Positions 1 through 12,854 of a DNA stretch of 64,000 nt are shown piece by piece. Every line of letters starts with the position of its first letter. Positions within the stretch are counted from its first letter, which is position 1. Position numbers and translations under genes: made by a program. The notes beneath the pieces were generated by a model. The model did not search any database and was not told the origin of the DNA. It saw only the letters and a list, made by a program, of their open reading frames with translations. This stretch comes from Chinchilla lanigera (lineage: Eukaryota; Chordata; Mammalia; Rodentia; Chinchillidae): the NCBI RefSeq assembly GCF_000276665.1, contig NW_004955433.1, forward strand, positions 20,515,547 to 20,579,546, written 5' to 3'.

Positions 1-1893
1 TCTAAAATGTTATGGTACAAGTTCATTAGAAAAACATTGAACAATTGATTTTTTAAGTCCATGCTTTTTCACATATAATATGTAACTATGTCTGTACACT
101 TTATAGGAAAGTACAATATTTCTACTTTTATGAATAGTTGATTGATTATATATAAGGGAATTATAGTGCAGTGGAAATAACCAGGGATATTGGGTGAAAT
201 TTGTCTGAGTTTGAATTCTGGATATATATTTTGACTATAGACAAAATGCTTAAACTCTCCTTGATTCAACATTTTTACTTATATAATAAGCATAATATGC
301 AACGTTCAGCATTTTTTCAGAAAGTGAAATCAGTGACAAGTAGCCTACACAGAACTGGCAGGTTTTTTCTTAATTTAATCTTGTTTTTCTTTGGCATTCT
401 TAACCCCATCAGATCTATTGCATTTAGAGGTGACTGAGTTCCTTCTTTAGCAACTTGAGCTTCTAGTTTTAGAATTAACTTATGGCACTTTGCTTAAACA
501 GTTGGTTGTAAATGACATCAAATAAAAATTCTGTGAATGTCAGAGGAAATATCTTACATCTTTCCCTGTCTTCAACGGATATGTTTCCTAGGAAATAAAG
601 TGGTTCTTACGTTTGTGATATAAAGTGTTTGATTAAGAGTTACACTTGTTTTGTCTAGCTTTTTGTTCTTTGTCTTCTATGGACTTACAGAAGATGAGGA
701 CTGCAAACTTCCAAAGCAGATCCCTCCTTGATCACCACGTACAATTTACTCATTCTTCCAAATGGTGAAGCAGGAGGTGGGTGCCTTAGTAAATATTTTC
801 ATTAAAGGCTGTATGTTGTTACATTTAATTGCCATTTTATCAGAACCTACAAATCAAAATTAATGTTGTAATTAAAATGGCAAGACCATAACAAAAGTTG
901 TCAACATGAAGATTATTGCCCCAGTTATTTTCTTTTGCATGACTGACAACACCAGTAGCAATATCTATATTTTTGGTGAAGAAAATCATACTTAAGAGCA
1001 AACAATGACATAGTTGCTCCTAGGCCTTTCTGATTTTTGTGTAATTTCTACTGAAGTATGTTAGGAATGACAGTTACTAAAGTGGCAAACACCTTCCCAT
1101 GGTCAAAGAAGTACAGGCAAATAATACTACTTCTGTGTGACACTAGTGACACAGTATTCTTGTATGCTATTTGACCAGTATAAAGGAACATATGCTAGAT
1201 GTCTGAATCAGGCTTTGATTGATTTGGCATGTGATAATATATTTTAGGGCACTCAAAAATTCCTCCTATTTGCAAGTATTGAATTACAAACATGGAATAG
1301 AAAGCAAGCCACTTGTCACCAATTGTCGATGATATATATCAGCAGTGATTCATCTCTCTGAAAGGAAAATCACTTCTTGGTATGTTCTTTGGAAAATGAA
1401 TAATAAACTTGTATTAGTACTGTAGGAACTGGTGGAAGTATAAAAATGCAGCAACCCTTCCTAAAAAATAATTTATTGAAGTAATATAAGTCACAGACCA
1501 AAGGAGTCACAGAAGTTTAAAATATGATCAACTTTTTAAAATCAGATCATATTTATATTAACATTTGTGCCAAATAGAAATTTCAATTTTAAAAATGCAG
1601 TCATAAATAGGAGTGCTATGAACACAAATCAAAAGTCAGTTTCGTGTTGCAAATGTTGTCTTGTTTGTTTTTAAGGAGAGGAAAAAAACTATTTTCCAAT
1701 AAAGCCAGTTCCAAGTGAATCTAAAATTAAAGGATAGATTAACAAGGATTGCCTAATCCTCTAATCCTTAAGAAGAATATCTGAAAATAGATTGATTTCT
1801 TATAGCCACTGAAAGTGCAGCATGAAGGTAATGAAATTTTTGTTTTTCACACAGAATTGTTACAATTCTTTTAAAAATAACAAAATGTGACAC
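1..1893. other. Unannotated AT-rich sequence
   Basis: I see no recognisable gene, SINE, LTR or LINE segment here. The sequence is AT-rich with scattered short homopolymer runs. The short open frames near 69-437 are under 80 codons and have no codon structure I would trust. Confidence 0.5.
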
Positions 1894-1917
1894 TTGTGCG
1901 TGCACACACACGCACAA
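1894..1917. repeat. Short perfect inverted repeat with alternating purine-pyrimidine core
   Basis: The 9-base arms 'ttgtgcgtg' (1894-1902) and 'cacgcacaa' (1909-1917) are exact reverse complements around a short CA spacer. Alternating purine-pyrimidine DNA of this kind can form Z-DNA or a small hairpin. This is probably a minor CA-repeat by-product. Confidence 0.5.
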
Positions 1918-2066
1918 AATATCAACATTTTCTTATACTGTAGCAATCAATGTTAGATTGATAAACTACATCTTCTTCATTGAGTCATATGCCAAAAGGT
2001 GGGAAATTTTTTTAATTTTGTCTCAATAATTCTTTCTAGAGTTGGTCTTTCACTAGTCTATTTTAG

Positions 2067-2400
2067 TCAACCGTCAGGGTTATTTAGGGAAGCAGGATAA
2101 AGGTAAATCTATCTCTCAAATATCTACTTTTTCATAAAGAAACAAAGAGACAGAAATAAAAGACAGACAGACAGACAGACAAAAGCAAAGATAAAGACAG
2201 AGACAGAGAAGTTTTATGGAAATGGCTGAGTTACGTTATAAAATCTCTTGGCAGGCTGCAGACCTGGGGAGAGCTCATATTGCAGTCCGGAGTATGCAGA
2301 TATCTGGAGGTAGGATTTTTCATCCTCAAAGTATCCAAGTCTTTTCTTCTAAGACAGTCCAGTGACTGGTTGAGGACTACACACACTCTGGAGAAGAAAA
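2067..2400 (-). mobile_element. MLT1-like MaLR LTR fragment, antisense
   Basis: The left edge 'gtcagggttatttagggaag' resembles the reverse complement of the 3' end of MLT1-type LTRs, which read 'gtcagggttctctagag' in that orientation. The interior 'ggcaggctgcagacctgggg' matches the characteristic 'ccgtctgcaagctgaggag' block. A GACA microsatellite at 2161-2181 lies in the part that in this LTR family is often simple sequence. Divergence is high. The assignment is from remembered consensus. Confidence 0.55.
2161..2181. repeat. (GACA)n microsatellite
   Basis: About five tandem GACA units, followed by imperfect 'agacagagacagaga'. It lies inside the antisense MLT1-like LTR. Confidence 0.85.
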
Positions 2401-3370
2401 TGCTGCATTTTCAGTTTATTGATTTAAGAAGCAAAAGCAATAGGATAAAAAATAGTTGAGATATGTTATGATATGTTATATGTACATATACCAGCTCCCT
2501 ATGAAGAATGCAATGACTATGCACAACAAAGATATACTAAAAAGCACAAAAATAAACAATAAATGAAAATGCTGCAAAAAATAAGAAAAAATAATATTTA
2601 GGGATGTAAGAGCTAACTACATCTAAAAATGCCTTCATAGCCACATCCAGATTGGTATCTGACCAAAAACATCTGCACCCCATAATTCATAAAGATAATT
2701 AAGCACAATGGGGTTTGTTACATTTTCTTGGCTGGTTCACATGGTTGGTTATTTTTTAATGATTTTATTTATTAAAATTTTCTTGTAGCATATATAGATT
2801 GTGAGAATGTATCCTTAAGTCCATTATACATCTTATAAATTGCCTATAATGGAGCTCAAGTTCTGTAATTCCTGGATGTATCTATAGTGATAGAAGAGAA
2901 TTCATTGTCATTTAACTGTGAAAGTTTAATGTGTACCCCTTGGTGGAGCACAGGCCTGTCATGTAAGTGGTCTCAGTTTCACAAGTGCTATATTGTTGCC
3001 TGTTTTATGAAGAAAAAAATCACAGCAAATCAGAGGTAACCATTCACTCAACCCCAAAGTAAAATCTGTCCGTTTGGATTTTATTACCTTTGTAATAAAA
3101 TACAGTATTCATTGGGCACAGTTAATCTTTGCCACTGGTTACTTTGGTTGCAACATTTACATCTGGTGCACATACATAGTACTCTGTCCTAATATTGATC
3201 ACAGGTTATTGGCTGTTTACACCCAGACTGTTTATTGGGCTATGATATTTCACTCCTCTTATAACGATGCTTTGGTTTTATATTATTGCCTTTTCATTTT
3301 AATTTTGTCAACTTTTATTCATAGTCATAGACTATATGATCTATTTTAAAATATTTGACAATGTCACACT
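2401..3370. other. Unannotated AT-rich sequence
   Basis: No confident feature. The stretch around 2745-2830 is U-rich and could be old antisense LINE sequence, but I cannot anchor it to a consensus. The 91-codon open frame at 3074-3349 has no recognisable domain. Confidence 0.4.
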
Positions 3371-3650
3371 TTTCATATATTTTAATTAATTAAAGTTATT
3401 GGTACATTTTAAATATGTAAAATGATCACATTCATCCTAGGGAAATTGTACTTCTATATCTTGATTCTTCTTCTTTTTCCAATGCTTTCCCCTACCTTAA
3501 TCCCTTTTCCTCTCCTTATTTACAAAAATTTTTCCCGTTTTTTCCTTCTTTTCCTTTCCTTTCTCTTTTGCTCCCTCTCCCCTCTTCCTAGTTCTCCTTC
3601 CCCTTTAAACATTTTCTTCTTATTTCACATCTATTATATATTTTTGTCCT
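3371..3650 (-). mobile_element. Possible antisense L1 3' UTR with polypyrimidine tract
   Basis: 'ttattggtacattttaaat' followed by 'gtaaaatgatcacattcatc' resembles the antisense of rodent L1 3' UTRs, which continue into a long pyrimidine tract. Such a tract is present at 3458-3625, almost purely C and T. The match is partial, so the pyrimidine tract is certain and the L1 origin is an inference. An open frame at 3422-3772 is only a translation of this tract. Confidence 0.4.
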
Positions 3651-3818
3651 TATTCAAATATGTAAGTATTTCCTTAGAAAGCAAATGTCCTAAAGCGATT
3701 AAATTAAATGGTGAGTTAAATAAAAAATCAAAAGTACATTTACGACTAATAAGCAATCCCTGTGTACTGTAATATTTTGTAAAGTTGGACATCATACTTT
3801 TTGAGTTTTTTTAAAAAG

Positions 3819-3956
3819 TGGATACCTAGGGCTGGGGATTTAGCTCAGCGGCAAAAGCGCCTGCCTGGCAAGCGCAAGGTCGTGAGTTCGGTTCCCGGTA
3901 CTGGAGAAAAACCAAAAAAAAAAAAAAAACAAAAAAACCAAAAAATGGATACCTAG
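3819..3956 (+). mobile_element. ID-type SINE with target-site duplication
   Basis: The body starts 'ggctggggatttagctcagc' at 3830 (A box) and contains 'ggtcgtgagttcggttcc' (B box), followed by an A-rich tail to 3945. An 11-bp direct repeat 'tggatacctag' flanks it exactly (3819-3829 and 3946-3956). Its near identity to the copies at 33852 and 34766 indicates a recently active tRNA-derived subfamily. It is not a tRNA gene: it has no acceptor-stem pairing and ends in an A tail. Confidence 0.93.
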
Positions 3957-5039
3957 CAATGTGGAAGTTTTTAGTATTCATTGCCTATCCATGGCTTACC
4001 ATTGTCCATAAAACAGTCATAAATTAATATTTGAATTTCCACATTATATTTGTGTATACGTGAGTTATTTAGAGAAGCAATCATATGATAACAACAACCA
4101 GATGAGCTAAACCTTGGATAAATGTATACAATGGAAGGCTAGCATATAGTGTTAAAATGATGAAAAAGGATTATAAAACTCAAGCGATAGAGTGACCATG
4201 AGGTAAGACAGAAATATGACCTTGTCTGTGACTATAGATCACATAAAATCACACATGACGTCAAATAATTTCTAAATCTTCCGGTGTTCCAGGCATACAA
4301 TGTAACAGAGGCTGCAAAGGTGATAATGAACACATTGTCCTTAAGAAGTGCACAATGCACTGGGAAAGAAAACATTTTGAAACAAATCATAACCTCCTGA
4401 TTTTGCTGCATTTTCATCATCTATCTATAAATTGCATAGTGAGGTGAGGCTGCTTATGATTGGACAAGGCAATGGGACTTCTCTAATAAGTTCATCTTTG
4501 ACACCACTTTTCTTCTATGAGTGAGAATTCTACCGAGGGTGAAGTCTACGCATACAAATGTCAAGCAAAATACATACTATGACTAATGACACAGAAACAC
4601 AACATTCCATAGAGTTCAGAAATGATACATAGTGTTAGACATTATTGTTCTTAATATAGTTGAAACAAAAAAGAGTGTGGATAGATTTCTTTTTTATGAA
4701 ATTATAGAGCATTCTCCACTTTGTTCTAAAGGCAATAATCATCCAGGGCTTGTTCTGTGATTGGTGTCTGTGAAGGTCACCCTGGCCATGAGGAGGTTGA
4801 AGGAGAGAAGGAGATGATATGTGGTGGTTGAAAAGGGGAAATATACTTGAGAAATATTTTGGTGACAGAAGAAATAGAAGCATTTAAATAGGGTAAATGA
4901 CCACTTGCTTGTGAGGTTAAGTGACTGCTTGTGGAGGAAATTCTGATGAATGCTGTGTGAGTGGTTGATTTATGGATGGTATCCTCTATTTCATCCCTAA
5001 AATTGTAAGACTCTCATCTTCCAGAATGCATTCATGTGT
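3957..5039. other. Unannotated sequence
   Basis: No repeat family or gene recognised. Open frames at 4232-4420 (-) and 4635-4883 (-) are short and featureless. Confidence 0.4.
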
Positions 5040-5225
5040 GAACAGGTTTGAAGTCAGAGGGCCTTGGCTTAAAACCCCACCTCTGCTACTTTTTTGATGC
5101 AAATCTGAGAAAGTTTTTAACAATTGGATTCTATTTCCTAATCGACAAAATGAGGGCAAGCATTAAGCCCTGACGCCAGGTCTATGTATTGCCCAGTGCC
5201 TAGAGAGTAAGCGCTCAGTGAAGTG
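5040..5225 (+). repeat. MIR SINE fragment
   Basis: The order of blocks matches MIR: 'cccacctctgctact', then 'gagaaagtttttaac' (consensus 'gcaagttacttaacc'), then 'cctaatcgacaaaatgaggg' (consensus 'cctcatctgtaaaatgggg'), then 'gcccagtgcctagagagtaa' (consensus 'acagtgcctggcacatagta'). It is an old mammalian SINE, diverged by perhaps a quarter of its bases. Confidence 0.75.
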
Positions 5226-8200
5226 AGTCTGCAAACGTGAGGAGGTAGACATAAATGAAGCAGGAGCCCTTGCTTTGCTACATTTTGCTTCCTCGAGGAC
5301 AGCCTTGATCTTGCACCTTCCTGGCGAAGGAACACGCGCTGAGTCTGCCGAGCAGGTGCCTCTATTAGCCATCACACTCCTGTAACCTGTGCGCAGCTGT
5401 GCATTTACACCTTCTCTTTATTTTAGAAGTGAACTCTTAGAAATGTTCCCTGGGTCCATCTGGCATGAGTCCTGGGAAATGACAGATACTTAGACCAAAT
5501 TACACAAGATTGAATGTGCCATTTGTTCAGCTATTAAACCAATGAAAGAACATTTTTGTCAAGGAAAGATATTCAGTACTGCAAAAATCTGTATAAGACA
5601 AACATCCTTTCTCTTTGTCTTGGGAAAGTAAAAATAGTAGCTTCATGTCATCAATATTTGAAGATGCTTTGACATGTGTTTAAGTAAGAAATACAAGGGA
5701 TGTTTGAAAGGGTGTTTTCTTCTACAATTTATGTTTGTAATTCTCCTCACCTAAAATAATTCTCTCTACCAGCTGTTGAGACAAAAAGCACAAGTTTTGC
5801 TGTGACTTAAATACAGTTACGTGATGTATTCCAAATTCCCTTTCCCTGGTTCAAAATTAACATAGGGGTCAGTAAGATAATAAACTAAATTTAAGAAGAA
5901 ATACTACATTAAACTGGGGACAACCTGAGCCAAAATCTACCTTAGGTGGTCTCTTGCGCTTATTTAATATTTTTATTTATTCTCCTTTTCTTTGGTTGAA
6001 ATTTCTCCAAAGCCAAAGAAGAAATTGGTCTCTCCACTGTTTTGCCTTCCTTTCCTGTGGTGCAGAGAGCAAGTAATATCTATTCAAGATCTCTTGCAGA
6101 AGATCTTATTTGTGTATTCTTGGGCTAACCTGTTTGGTAAAAATCCTAGGAGCTGCCGCCTCATCACTGGAATGGTTAGAGCCAAATCACAGTTTGATCT
6201 GAGTCTGCCTTTGACCCTTGAGCCTCCCAATTGTCCCAATATCACATGCATGGGAATTACATACAAGCAAAGAGAGAAACTATACTCCTTCAGTTTTCTG
6301 GTGTCACTCCTCACATCAGCATTACGGAAGAATTAGAGAGATCTGGGTTGCAGCACAATTAAAAAAGGAAGATGCAGACATTCTTAGAGTTATCCCTTCC
6401 CTTGAACTGAGGTCCTTTCTCCTACTTGTGCCTCCCCCATTTCCCATGAAAAGAAATGGCCAGCAGAACAATTCAAGGAAACTCTAGTATCATTGTGAAC
6501 TGTGTCTACCCTGGACAGATATTGAGGTTTTCTTTCACTTTACTTACCACATGTGTCATATTCCACTGAACCGTGCTCTTAGTGCTCTGCCTTCTTATAC
6601 AAAGGGTATGAACTATGCTTGTCATCTCTATAGCCTTCGGGCACATACAGGTCAGCCATGTGAGGGGTACGTGGAAAGTGTCAGACAGCGAAATAGATGC
6701 ATGCATCCATTCACACATGAATGGGTAGATGAGTGGTGTCATTTAGGCAGTAAAAAGTATGAATCAGTATTGGTTATGTTCAAATTGCATTCATCTTTGC
6801 ACATTAATGTGCTTTAAGGAAGAAACCACAATGTCATAGTAATAGCTTTGTACCAATTCCTTCTAGGTAGTAATAATAGTTACCCTTAAAACCTAAAGGT
6901 ACAAGGCACTAAACAGTTTATAGTCAAGAGAAAAAGTGCTCCATGACTTCATACTATTCCAAATATTTGTAGAGCTACAAATTACACAAGTATAAAAACC
7001 TAAGTGTTTCTTTATGATGAAACTAAATTCCCCGCTTTGCTAGAAGCATTAAGGTTTTGGCCCCAAGAATATCTTTTTGTTAACTGCGAGAGTTGTCAGC
7101 AATCGATAAATGCAAGAGAATACTCAGAAGCACTGGGGGATAAAATTACAGACTCAATATCCAACCACACAGCTGGAAAAATTATTATCTCATTACTGTT
7201 CAGGTCAGTTTCATGTACATTATTTTTAATTATTTGCAATTTTTTTCCCAAAGACAACAAATAAAATTCTGCTACAATGGAAATCACTGTGATATAGCAA
7301 CAATTTCAAGTTTTCTTTGTAGCTTTTTTTTTTAACCTGTCCAACTTCAAGGCTATTCCCATAACGTTTAAGACAGCAAGAGGCTCTTAGGGCTTGTATC
7401 CTTGACCTCAGTCCATGGATTGATACAGAGCACCATTTCTGAAGTGGATGTATGCAGGGTCAACAACAACTCCAAAACCCTGGTATCTCAATTAACTAGA
7501 AGAGAAGGTTAGGAAATGTTAATGTAGTTGTCTTTAAAAAGCAATCATGTTATATTTAAAGTCAGATAACTGAATTGTGATTTTTTTTATTACTGTGTCT
7601 TGAGATCCTTTTTTGTTGTTGTTAAACATTGTTTTCTCTTTGTAATAAGGGCGACAATAAATTTTTCTGAACACTGTTTCTGTAAGAAAAAGGTGAAAGA
7701 ATATATGTAGCATCATAAATGATTGGTGAGTCTGAAATTTCATTCTATGCCATTTCAAACTACCAATTTCTTTTATATTTGTTATTTGTACCCTCATCAG
7801 TAATACTTAAAAAGTGAAAACAAATCATGTCTGGTTAGAAGTAGTAGTGAAATATTTATATCATAAAACCACAGTCTAATATTTTTCCTCTTTCTCACAC
7901 ATTTTGCTACCAGAAGCACTGCCTTTGCCATTTTTAAAGATTTTTCATCATTGAGTTTTCTCACTCGATATTTAGCTGCATATATATAAATAATTGTACA
8001 TCTTGATTATTTCCTGATGATGCAATTTAAATATCATTTACTATTTTTCTTTAATGGAAGATGTGAATTAACCTCACCCATACTCTGGCTTTGTTGCTCT
8101 TCTAACAAATGCATTACCCCAATTTTCAGATAACTAAATATGTTTTATTGCTCTCTCCATATACTATTTCCTGTTTAGAAAAGGAAATTATTCATTTATA

Positions 8201-8253
8201 ATTTCCTTTCTTGAACAATTATTTTTATTTTACCTTGCAGTTTCTATCATTAG
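5226..8253. other. Repeat-poor unannotated stretch
   Basis: About 3 kb in which I recognise no SINE, LTR or LINE. Several overlapping open frames at 5992-6817 reach 114 codons on both strands but show no domain, no splice context and no codon preference I can see. A poly-T run lies at 7326-7333. Confidence 0.4.
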
Positions 8254-8585
8254 TGTCATGTAAGGCCCATGTGTTACAGTCTTGGTCCCCAGGAACTGTG
8301 GGGGTGGCATAATCTTTCAGACATCTTGTCTGGTGTCTTTAGGCCACTGGGTCCATGCTTTGAAGGGGGTACTGTGGTACCTCAGTTCCCTATTCACTCT
8401 TGTTTCCGGCCATGAGGCGAGGCCATGCTCTCTGCTTTGATGAGCTTCCTTCCCAAAGACCCAAAGGAACGGAGGCAAATCAGTTGTGGCCTGAAACCTA
8501 CACAACTGTAAGTCTAAATAAATGTCTCATTATGAGTTCTGCATCTCAGGAATTCTTCTCTAGTGACAGAAAGCTGACTGACACA
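8254..8585 (+). mobile_element. MT/ORR1-like MaLR solo LTR
   Basis: The 3' end reads 'gcatctcaggaattcttctc' then 'gtgacagaaagctgactgac', the standard rodent MaLR terminus. A polyadenylation-type 'aaataaatg' sits upstream at about 8516. The 5' edge 'tgtcatgtaaggccc' starts with TG. No clear 5-bp target duplication remains. There is no internal coding sequence or second LTR. Confidence 0.6.
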
Positions 8586-8647
8586 AGCATAGGGATATTG
8601 ATTTGATTATTCTTCTCAAAATTGTCTTTAAAATCTGTTTTTGCACT

Positions 8648-9015
8648 TGTCATGGTGTATGGTTTGAATGCAGTTTGTGCCCTTGTTATAGCATGGTTCC
8701 CAGGGAGGAAGTGCTGGGAGGTGGGGGCTAGTGAGAGGTATTTGAGTCTGAGAGACAGAGGCCTTATTGATGGGTGGAGGTCTTTCTCATATGAATTCTT
8801 GCTCTTGAAAGACTGGTTTAGTTCCTGGGAGTGTATGTTGCTTGGAAGCAAGTCTTGCTGAGGTTTTTCTTCTGCACAGGCCTATGTTCTGTTTTGTACT
8901 TTGCCTTGAACAGATGCAACACAAAGTATTCACCATAAGCTGAGCCAATGATACTGGCAACTTGCTCTTGACCTTGACTCTCACTATATCTGAAAGTACA
9001 AATCAACTTAAAAAA
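8648..9015 (+). mobile_element. MaLR LTR, second copy, 3'-truncated
   Basis: It begins 'tgtcatggtgtatggtttga', the typical MaLR 5' end, then has 'gtgctgggaggtgggggct', a hallmark of the family. The distal part 'gcaacttgctcttgacc' fits the downstream portion, but the canonical 3' terminus is missing. It sits 60 bp after another MaLR LTR in the same orientation. Confidence 0.55.
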
Positions 9016-10740
9016 TAATTACCTTGTCTTATGTACAGGACTAAGACATAAGCACTGTCTGAAAGTATTATCCTTTTTACTATGATGTATTTGAAAAGTC
9101 AGATAATTAGTGATTTTTTTCACTTTGCAGACATCCAGGTAGAGTCCTGCAGTCAACCCTTGCCCCGAGCTGCCCTGGTTGTGTCCACATTCTAGAGCCA
9201 ATGCCATTTTATAATTTACAGTACCTCATTTTATTTCAACATTTGTTTTATTGCACTTCTTTTGGTTATCTCAGTTTTTGTCAGTAAATTTTCTAATTTG
9301 TGAGTTGAGTTTTTCAGCAAATTTTTAAAAACTGTAGACAGCCTGTAAAAGAATCATGTACTGCAACCACAGTACTGTGAGGTTAGAGATGGCACACAGG
9401 TTCTGGTGCTCCACGACTGGCAGCTGCATGAACTGGAAGGAAGAGAGCTTCTGTGTACTTTTATTCTGTACTTGTCATCTCAGCCCAAAGGAGGAATGTA
9501 TAAAAGGTCCATGAGCTACAAGCCCAAACACAGTACTTTCATCCCCTAGATAAGTAGTCAGTCTCTTTCCTTGTAGTAGACGATGTGGAAGGATATTCAG
9601 TAGCTTTTGTGTTTCATTCAATACGCTGTTCTGGCAAGGACACCATGCTGCCTGTCCCACTGATGCTATAACTTGATTGGTGAGTAAAAGGGGGGAAATT
9701 GTAGAAATTAATCAAATACATCTTTAAGTGGCAGCTTGAGAATTCCAAAAATATACATCCCTATGCACACATATGGACACAATCTAAATTTAAATAATTA
9801 GTGTTTTTATTTTAATTTTATAATTACTATTTTTAAAGGACCATTATTTCATGAATCTTAAATTAATAATTATTGAGCAACCAGAGCCATCTTTTGAAGT
9901 ATTTCATGAGTTTTCCTTTGTTCACTCTTGGTAGCTGTAGTGGCAACACTTTATGTTATTACTGCTAAGCCCTCGAAGCTCAGCGTTCTCTAAAGGTCAG
10001 CTAGAAATTTTCAAAAGGGCAAAGCTGATTCCATGCATGCAAGACCAGTGTAGGAGAATGTTAGTGAAGGATTTCTGAATTTCATTCTCTCCTTATAAGA
10101 AGCAAGGTTCAAAGCACTTCAAAGTCCTAATCAAACATTTCATTTTTTAGAAAATCACATTGAGTGCAATGAAATTTGCTTTAAAATTTATAGTGAATAG
10201 TATTATCCCTATAAAGTTGAAATATTAACAAATGGTCATTAGACTTTCCTCATCAATGGTGTTGCAGTATAAACCTTACTTATAGACATAAAAATACATT
10301 AAGGATAGAAAATAAACCTCTCTTTTGTTCAGAAACTATAATTTAAACATCCCCATGTCTACCACCCTTGTTGGAATTCAAGCTACATAGATGAGCAAAG
10401 TATCTCATCGTTAAAAAAAGAAACTGCCTAATTATAAAACAGATATGTTATATAATAACAGAAATATTTTGTGAGAATTATAATTGGTCAATAAAGTGCT
10501 GTTTGATATGGAACAAAATCAGTATGTACATTGAAGAAATACAAAGTATACATAACTAAATTATGGTGCACAGATTGATTAAAAATCAGGATAATCATAA
10601 TATATATTTGCTTAAAATATATCTCTTGGAGATTTACAGGAAGTAATTGCAGTATTGTCTTTGGAATATGGCTTGAGGAGTCAGTGGTGAGCATTTACTT
10701 TTCACAGTATATAGTTTTATACTAATTTTTAAAGTCCAAA
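9016..10740. other. Unannotated sequence
   Basis: No family recognised. AT-rich intervals around 9780-9880 and 10150-10330 alternate with more complex sequence at 9350-9660. Confidence 0.4.
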
Positions 10741-10920
10741 GCAGGGCATGTTGGCACAGGCCTGTAATCCCAGCACTTGGAAGGCTGAGGCAAGTGGATC
10801 GTTGTGAGTTTGAGACCAGCCTGGGCTACAAAGTGAGCTCAAGGCCAGCCTGAATTGCATAGCGGGACCCTGCATCAAAAAAGATAATAAATAAATAAAT
10901 AAATTAATTAATTAATTAAT
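10741..10920 (+). mobile_element. B1-type SINE with AT-rich tail
   Basis: 7SL-derived body with 'cctgtaatcccagcacttgg', then the paired modules 'gaccagcctgggctacaaag' and 'ggccagcctgaattgcatag', the internal duplication typical of rodent B1. The tail has degenerated into AAAT and TTAA repeats (10880-10920). A possible imperfect duplication 'tttaaa...tcca' flanks it. Confidence 0.9.
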
Positions 10921-12854
10921 TTAAAAAATCCAGTGTCTGCCAATGATGAAAGCTTGTGGTACAGGTGAGTCAATTTCAAGGAACCATAAAGTGTTTGTTG
11001 CAGACAGATAACTTGGTTGGAAGTAAGACAAGTGCTGAGGTGTTAAGAAATAGTGGGTGTTGTGGGGAAAATGCCAGGGCAAGATGTGAGTCAGAGTGTG
11101 GACACAGGATGGGGCCCTTCTGATGACAGCAAAGCAGCAGCAGGAATCAGAAAAGATGCAGAAGTCTTTTGGTATTCTGTAAAGATCTTGTGGTAAGGAA
11201 TAAAGAACTTCAAATTGTGTGGCTAGGCATGGGTAATGCGTGCCCCAAGAAAAAAGTAGTAATTTAAAGAGTAATACATGTTCCAGAAAATTCATTTTAT
11301 AAGAAGTTCTATGTATGGTGATACCTTCCTAGGGTTAAAAGTAATATTGTGCTTGTTAGTATAAACAGAATAACTTGACCTCATTATCAGTAATAGCAAA
11401 TGAAATTCATGAAAATCTTGCCAGTGTAGAACCCCTAAAAACACATTACAAACACACACTGTATTGTCTGATAGAATTTACAAAAAGGGAAATCACAAAA
11501 GTCCAGCTGCTAGTAGAATACTATACTGGCATTGAAAAGATTTCTCTTTGGGGAATGTTAGTCAGTTCTAATCCAATGAGGTAAAGTTTGCCCAGCCTTG
11601 TGGAGAAATGGATAAAACACTGCAAATGTCAAGGTCAAGTATTAAAATTGAGACACTGAAGAAAATATAAAAGATAGACAAAAATGTGTGTATGTATGTG
11701 AATTACTCAGGGATCTGACAATAAAACCGCGCCCTTGGCACTACTGTTTGTCAGCCTTTTCCTCAATACCCATGCATGGAAGGAACACTTAATTCCATAT
11801 ACCGCTGAATATCTTGGAAAGAGAAGTAGTTTATTATTATTCCATTTAGCATAGACACAAACACCTTGAATAAACGTAGACATGAGCACCTTAAATAATC
11901 ATAGACATGAAGACCCTGAATAAACAATGTGTTCATAATACCATATTACCTTTCCTATTCTGACTTATTTCATCATGCCATGGGAGAAAATCTCACAAGA
12001 AAGATGGTGAGAAAATGGGCATGCACTTCAGATTCAATGAATCAGGCTTGGGCATTGGGTGAGATGTCTCAACTTTCTCCTGACTCACTGGATCTATAAA
12101 CAGGGTATGTGACAGTCAACTGTATGTCACCACATGACCTAGGTACACTCACATAAGAATGAGAACTTTAAACAAACATATTACTTTAGAAACAAGTTGT
12201 GTTCCTACTGATCAATTCAGTAAAAAAAAAAAAAAAATCCTTGTGTGAGATGGCAAGTTCGTAAATTTTCTGTCACCCTGTTAATGCATGTCTTCAATAA
12301 ATTCATATCACTGGTTTCTTGGACCTTAAGTGGAGAAATAAATGGCCTCTGTGATTTTGAGTTTTTCATCTATTCCTATGTGACAGCTGACACATTGAAA
12401 TATGGGAGTAGAAAAAAGGCCATACTTGATTTCTACTTGAAGTAAGTAGAAAAACCAGAGTACACATACATTCTGGATGGTGGATATTGAAATTCTTTTT
12501 ACAGAAAAAGGACAGGCTATCTTTTCTCATTATACCTTCCTTTCCTCTCTTGTTTATTAATGTTATATTTATTTATTTGTTTAGGCCTTAGGATTTACAA
12601 ATGCTGAAGTTGATATGATGGGATTTTGTTTTCTTCCCTAGTCTTCATTACTGATTCCCCCACTTTTTCACTAAATGGCCTTATATTTACCAGTGTGTTA
12701 ATCACAGCCGCCAGATATGGGCAATCCTCTACTGCAAATTGCCAGTGCACATTTCTTAAAATAATGAAGATTATCTTTCAGGCCTGATAATATCTTAATG
12801 TAGTAGAGATATGAGCACATTCACTATCATGTGTGTCTGTTTTGTTTATTTTGT
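10921..12854. other. Unannotated sequence with one small minisatellite
   Basis: Apart from the 25-bp repeat listed separately and a poly-A run at 12223-12237, I see no recognisable element. The longest open frame of the window (124 codons, 10921-11295, -) lies here and ends at the SINE tail. It shows no domain. Confidence 0.4.
11852..11926. repeat. 25-bp minisatellite, three units
   Basis: Three consecutive 25-base units begin at 11852, 11877 and 11902, each starting 'tagaca' and containing 'cc(t/c)t(g/a)aataa'. Units differ at several positions, so the array is old. Confidence 0.75.

Noticed and set aside
3422..3772. 116-codon frame rich in Phe, Leu, Ser and Pro
   Set aside because: It is a direct translation of a polypyrimidine tract, probably antisense L1 3' UTR.
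3830..3905. tRNA-like sequence with A and B boxes (also at 19503, 33852, 34766, 38165, 39080, 39808)
   Set aside because: These are ID SINEs: A-rich tails, target duplications and no paired acceptor stem, so they are not functional tRNA genes.
10921..11295. Longest open frame of the window, 124 codons, minus strand
   Set aside because: It has an ATG, but no domain or signal, and it terminates in a SINE tail. Length is within chance expectation for 64 kb.
11852..11926. Regularly spaced 25-bp units resembling a CRISPR array
   Set aside because: The units are adjacent with no spacers, in a mammalian genome. It is a minisatellite.
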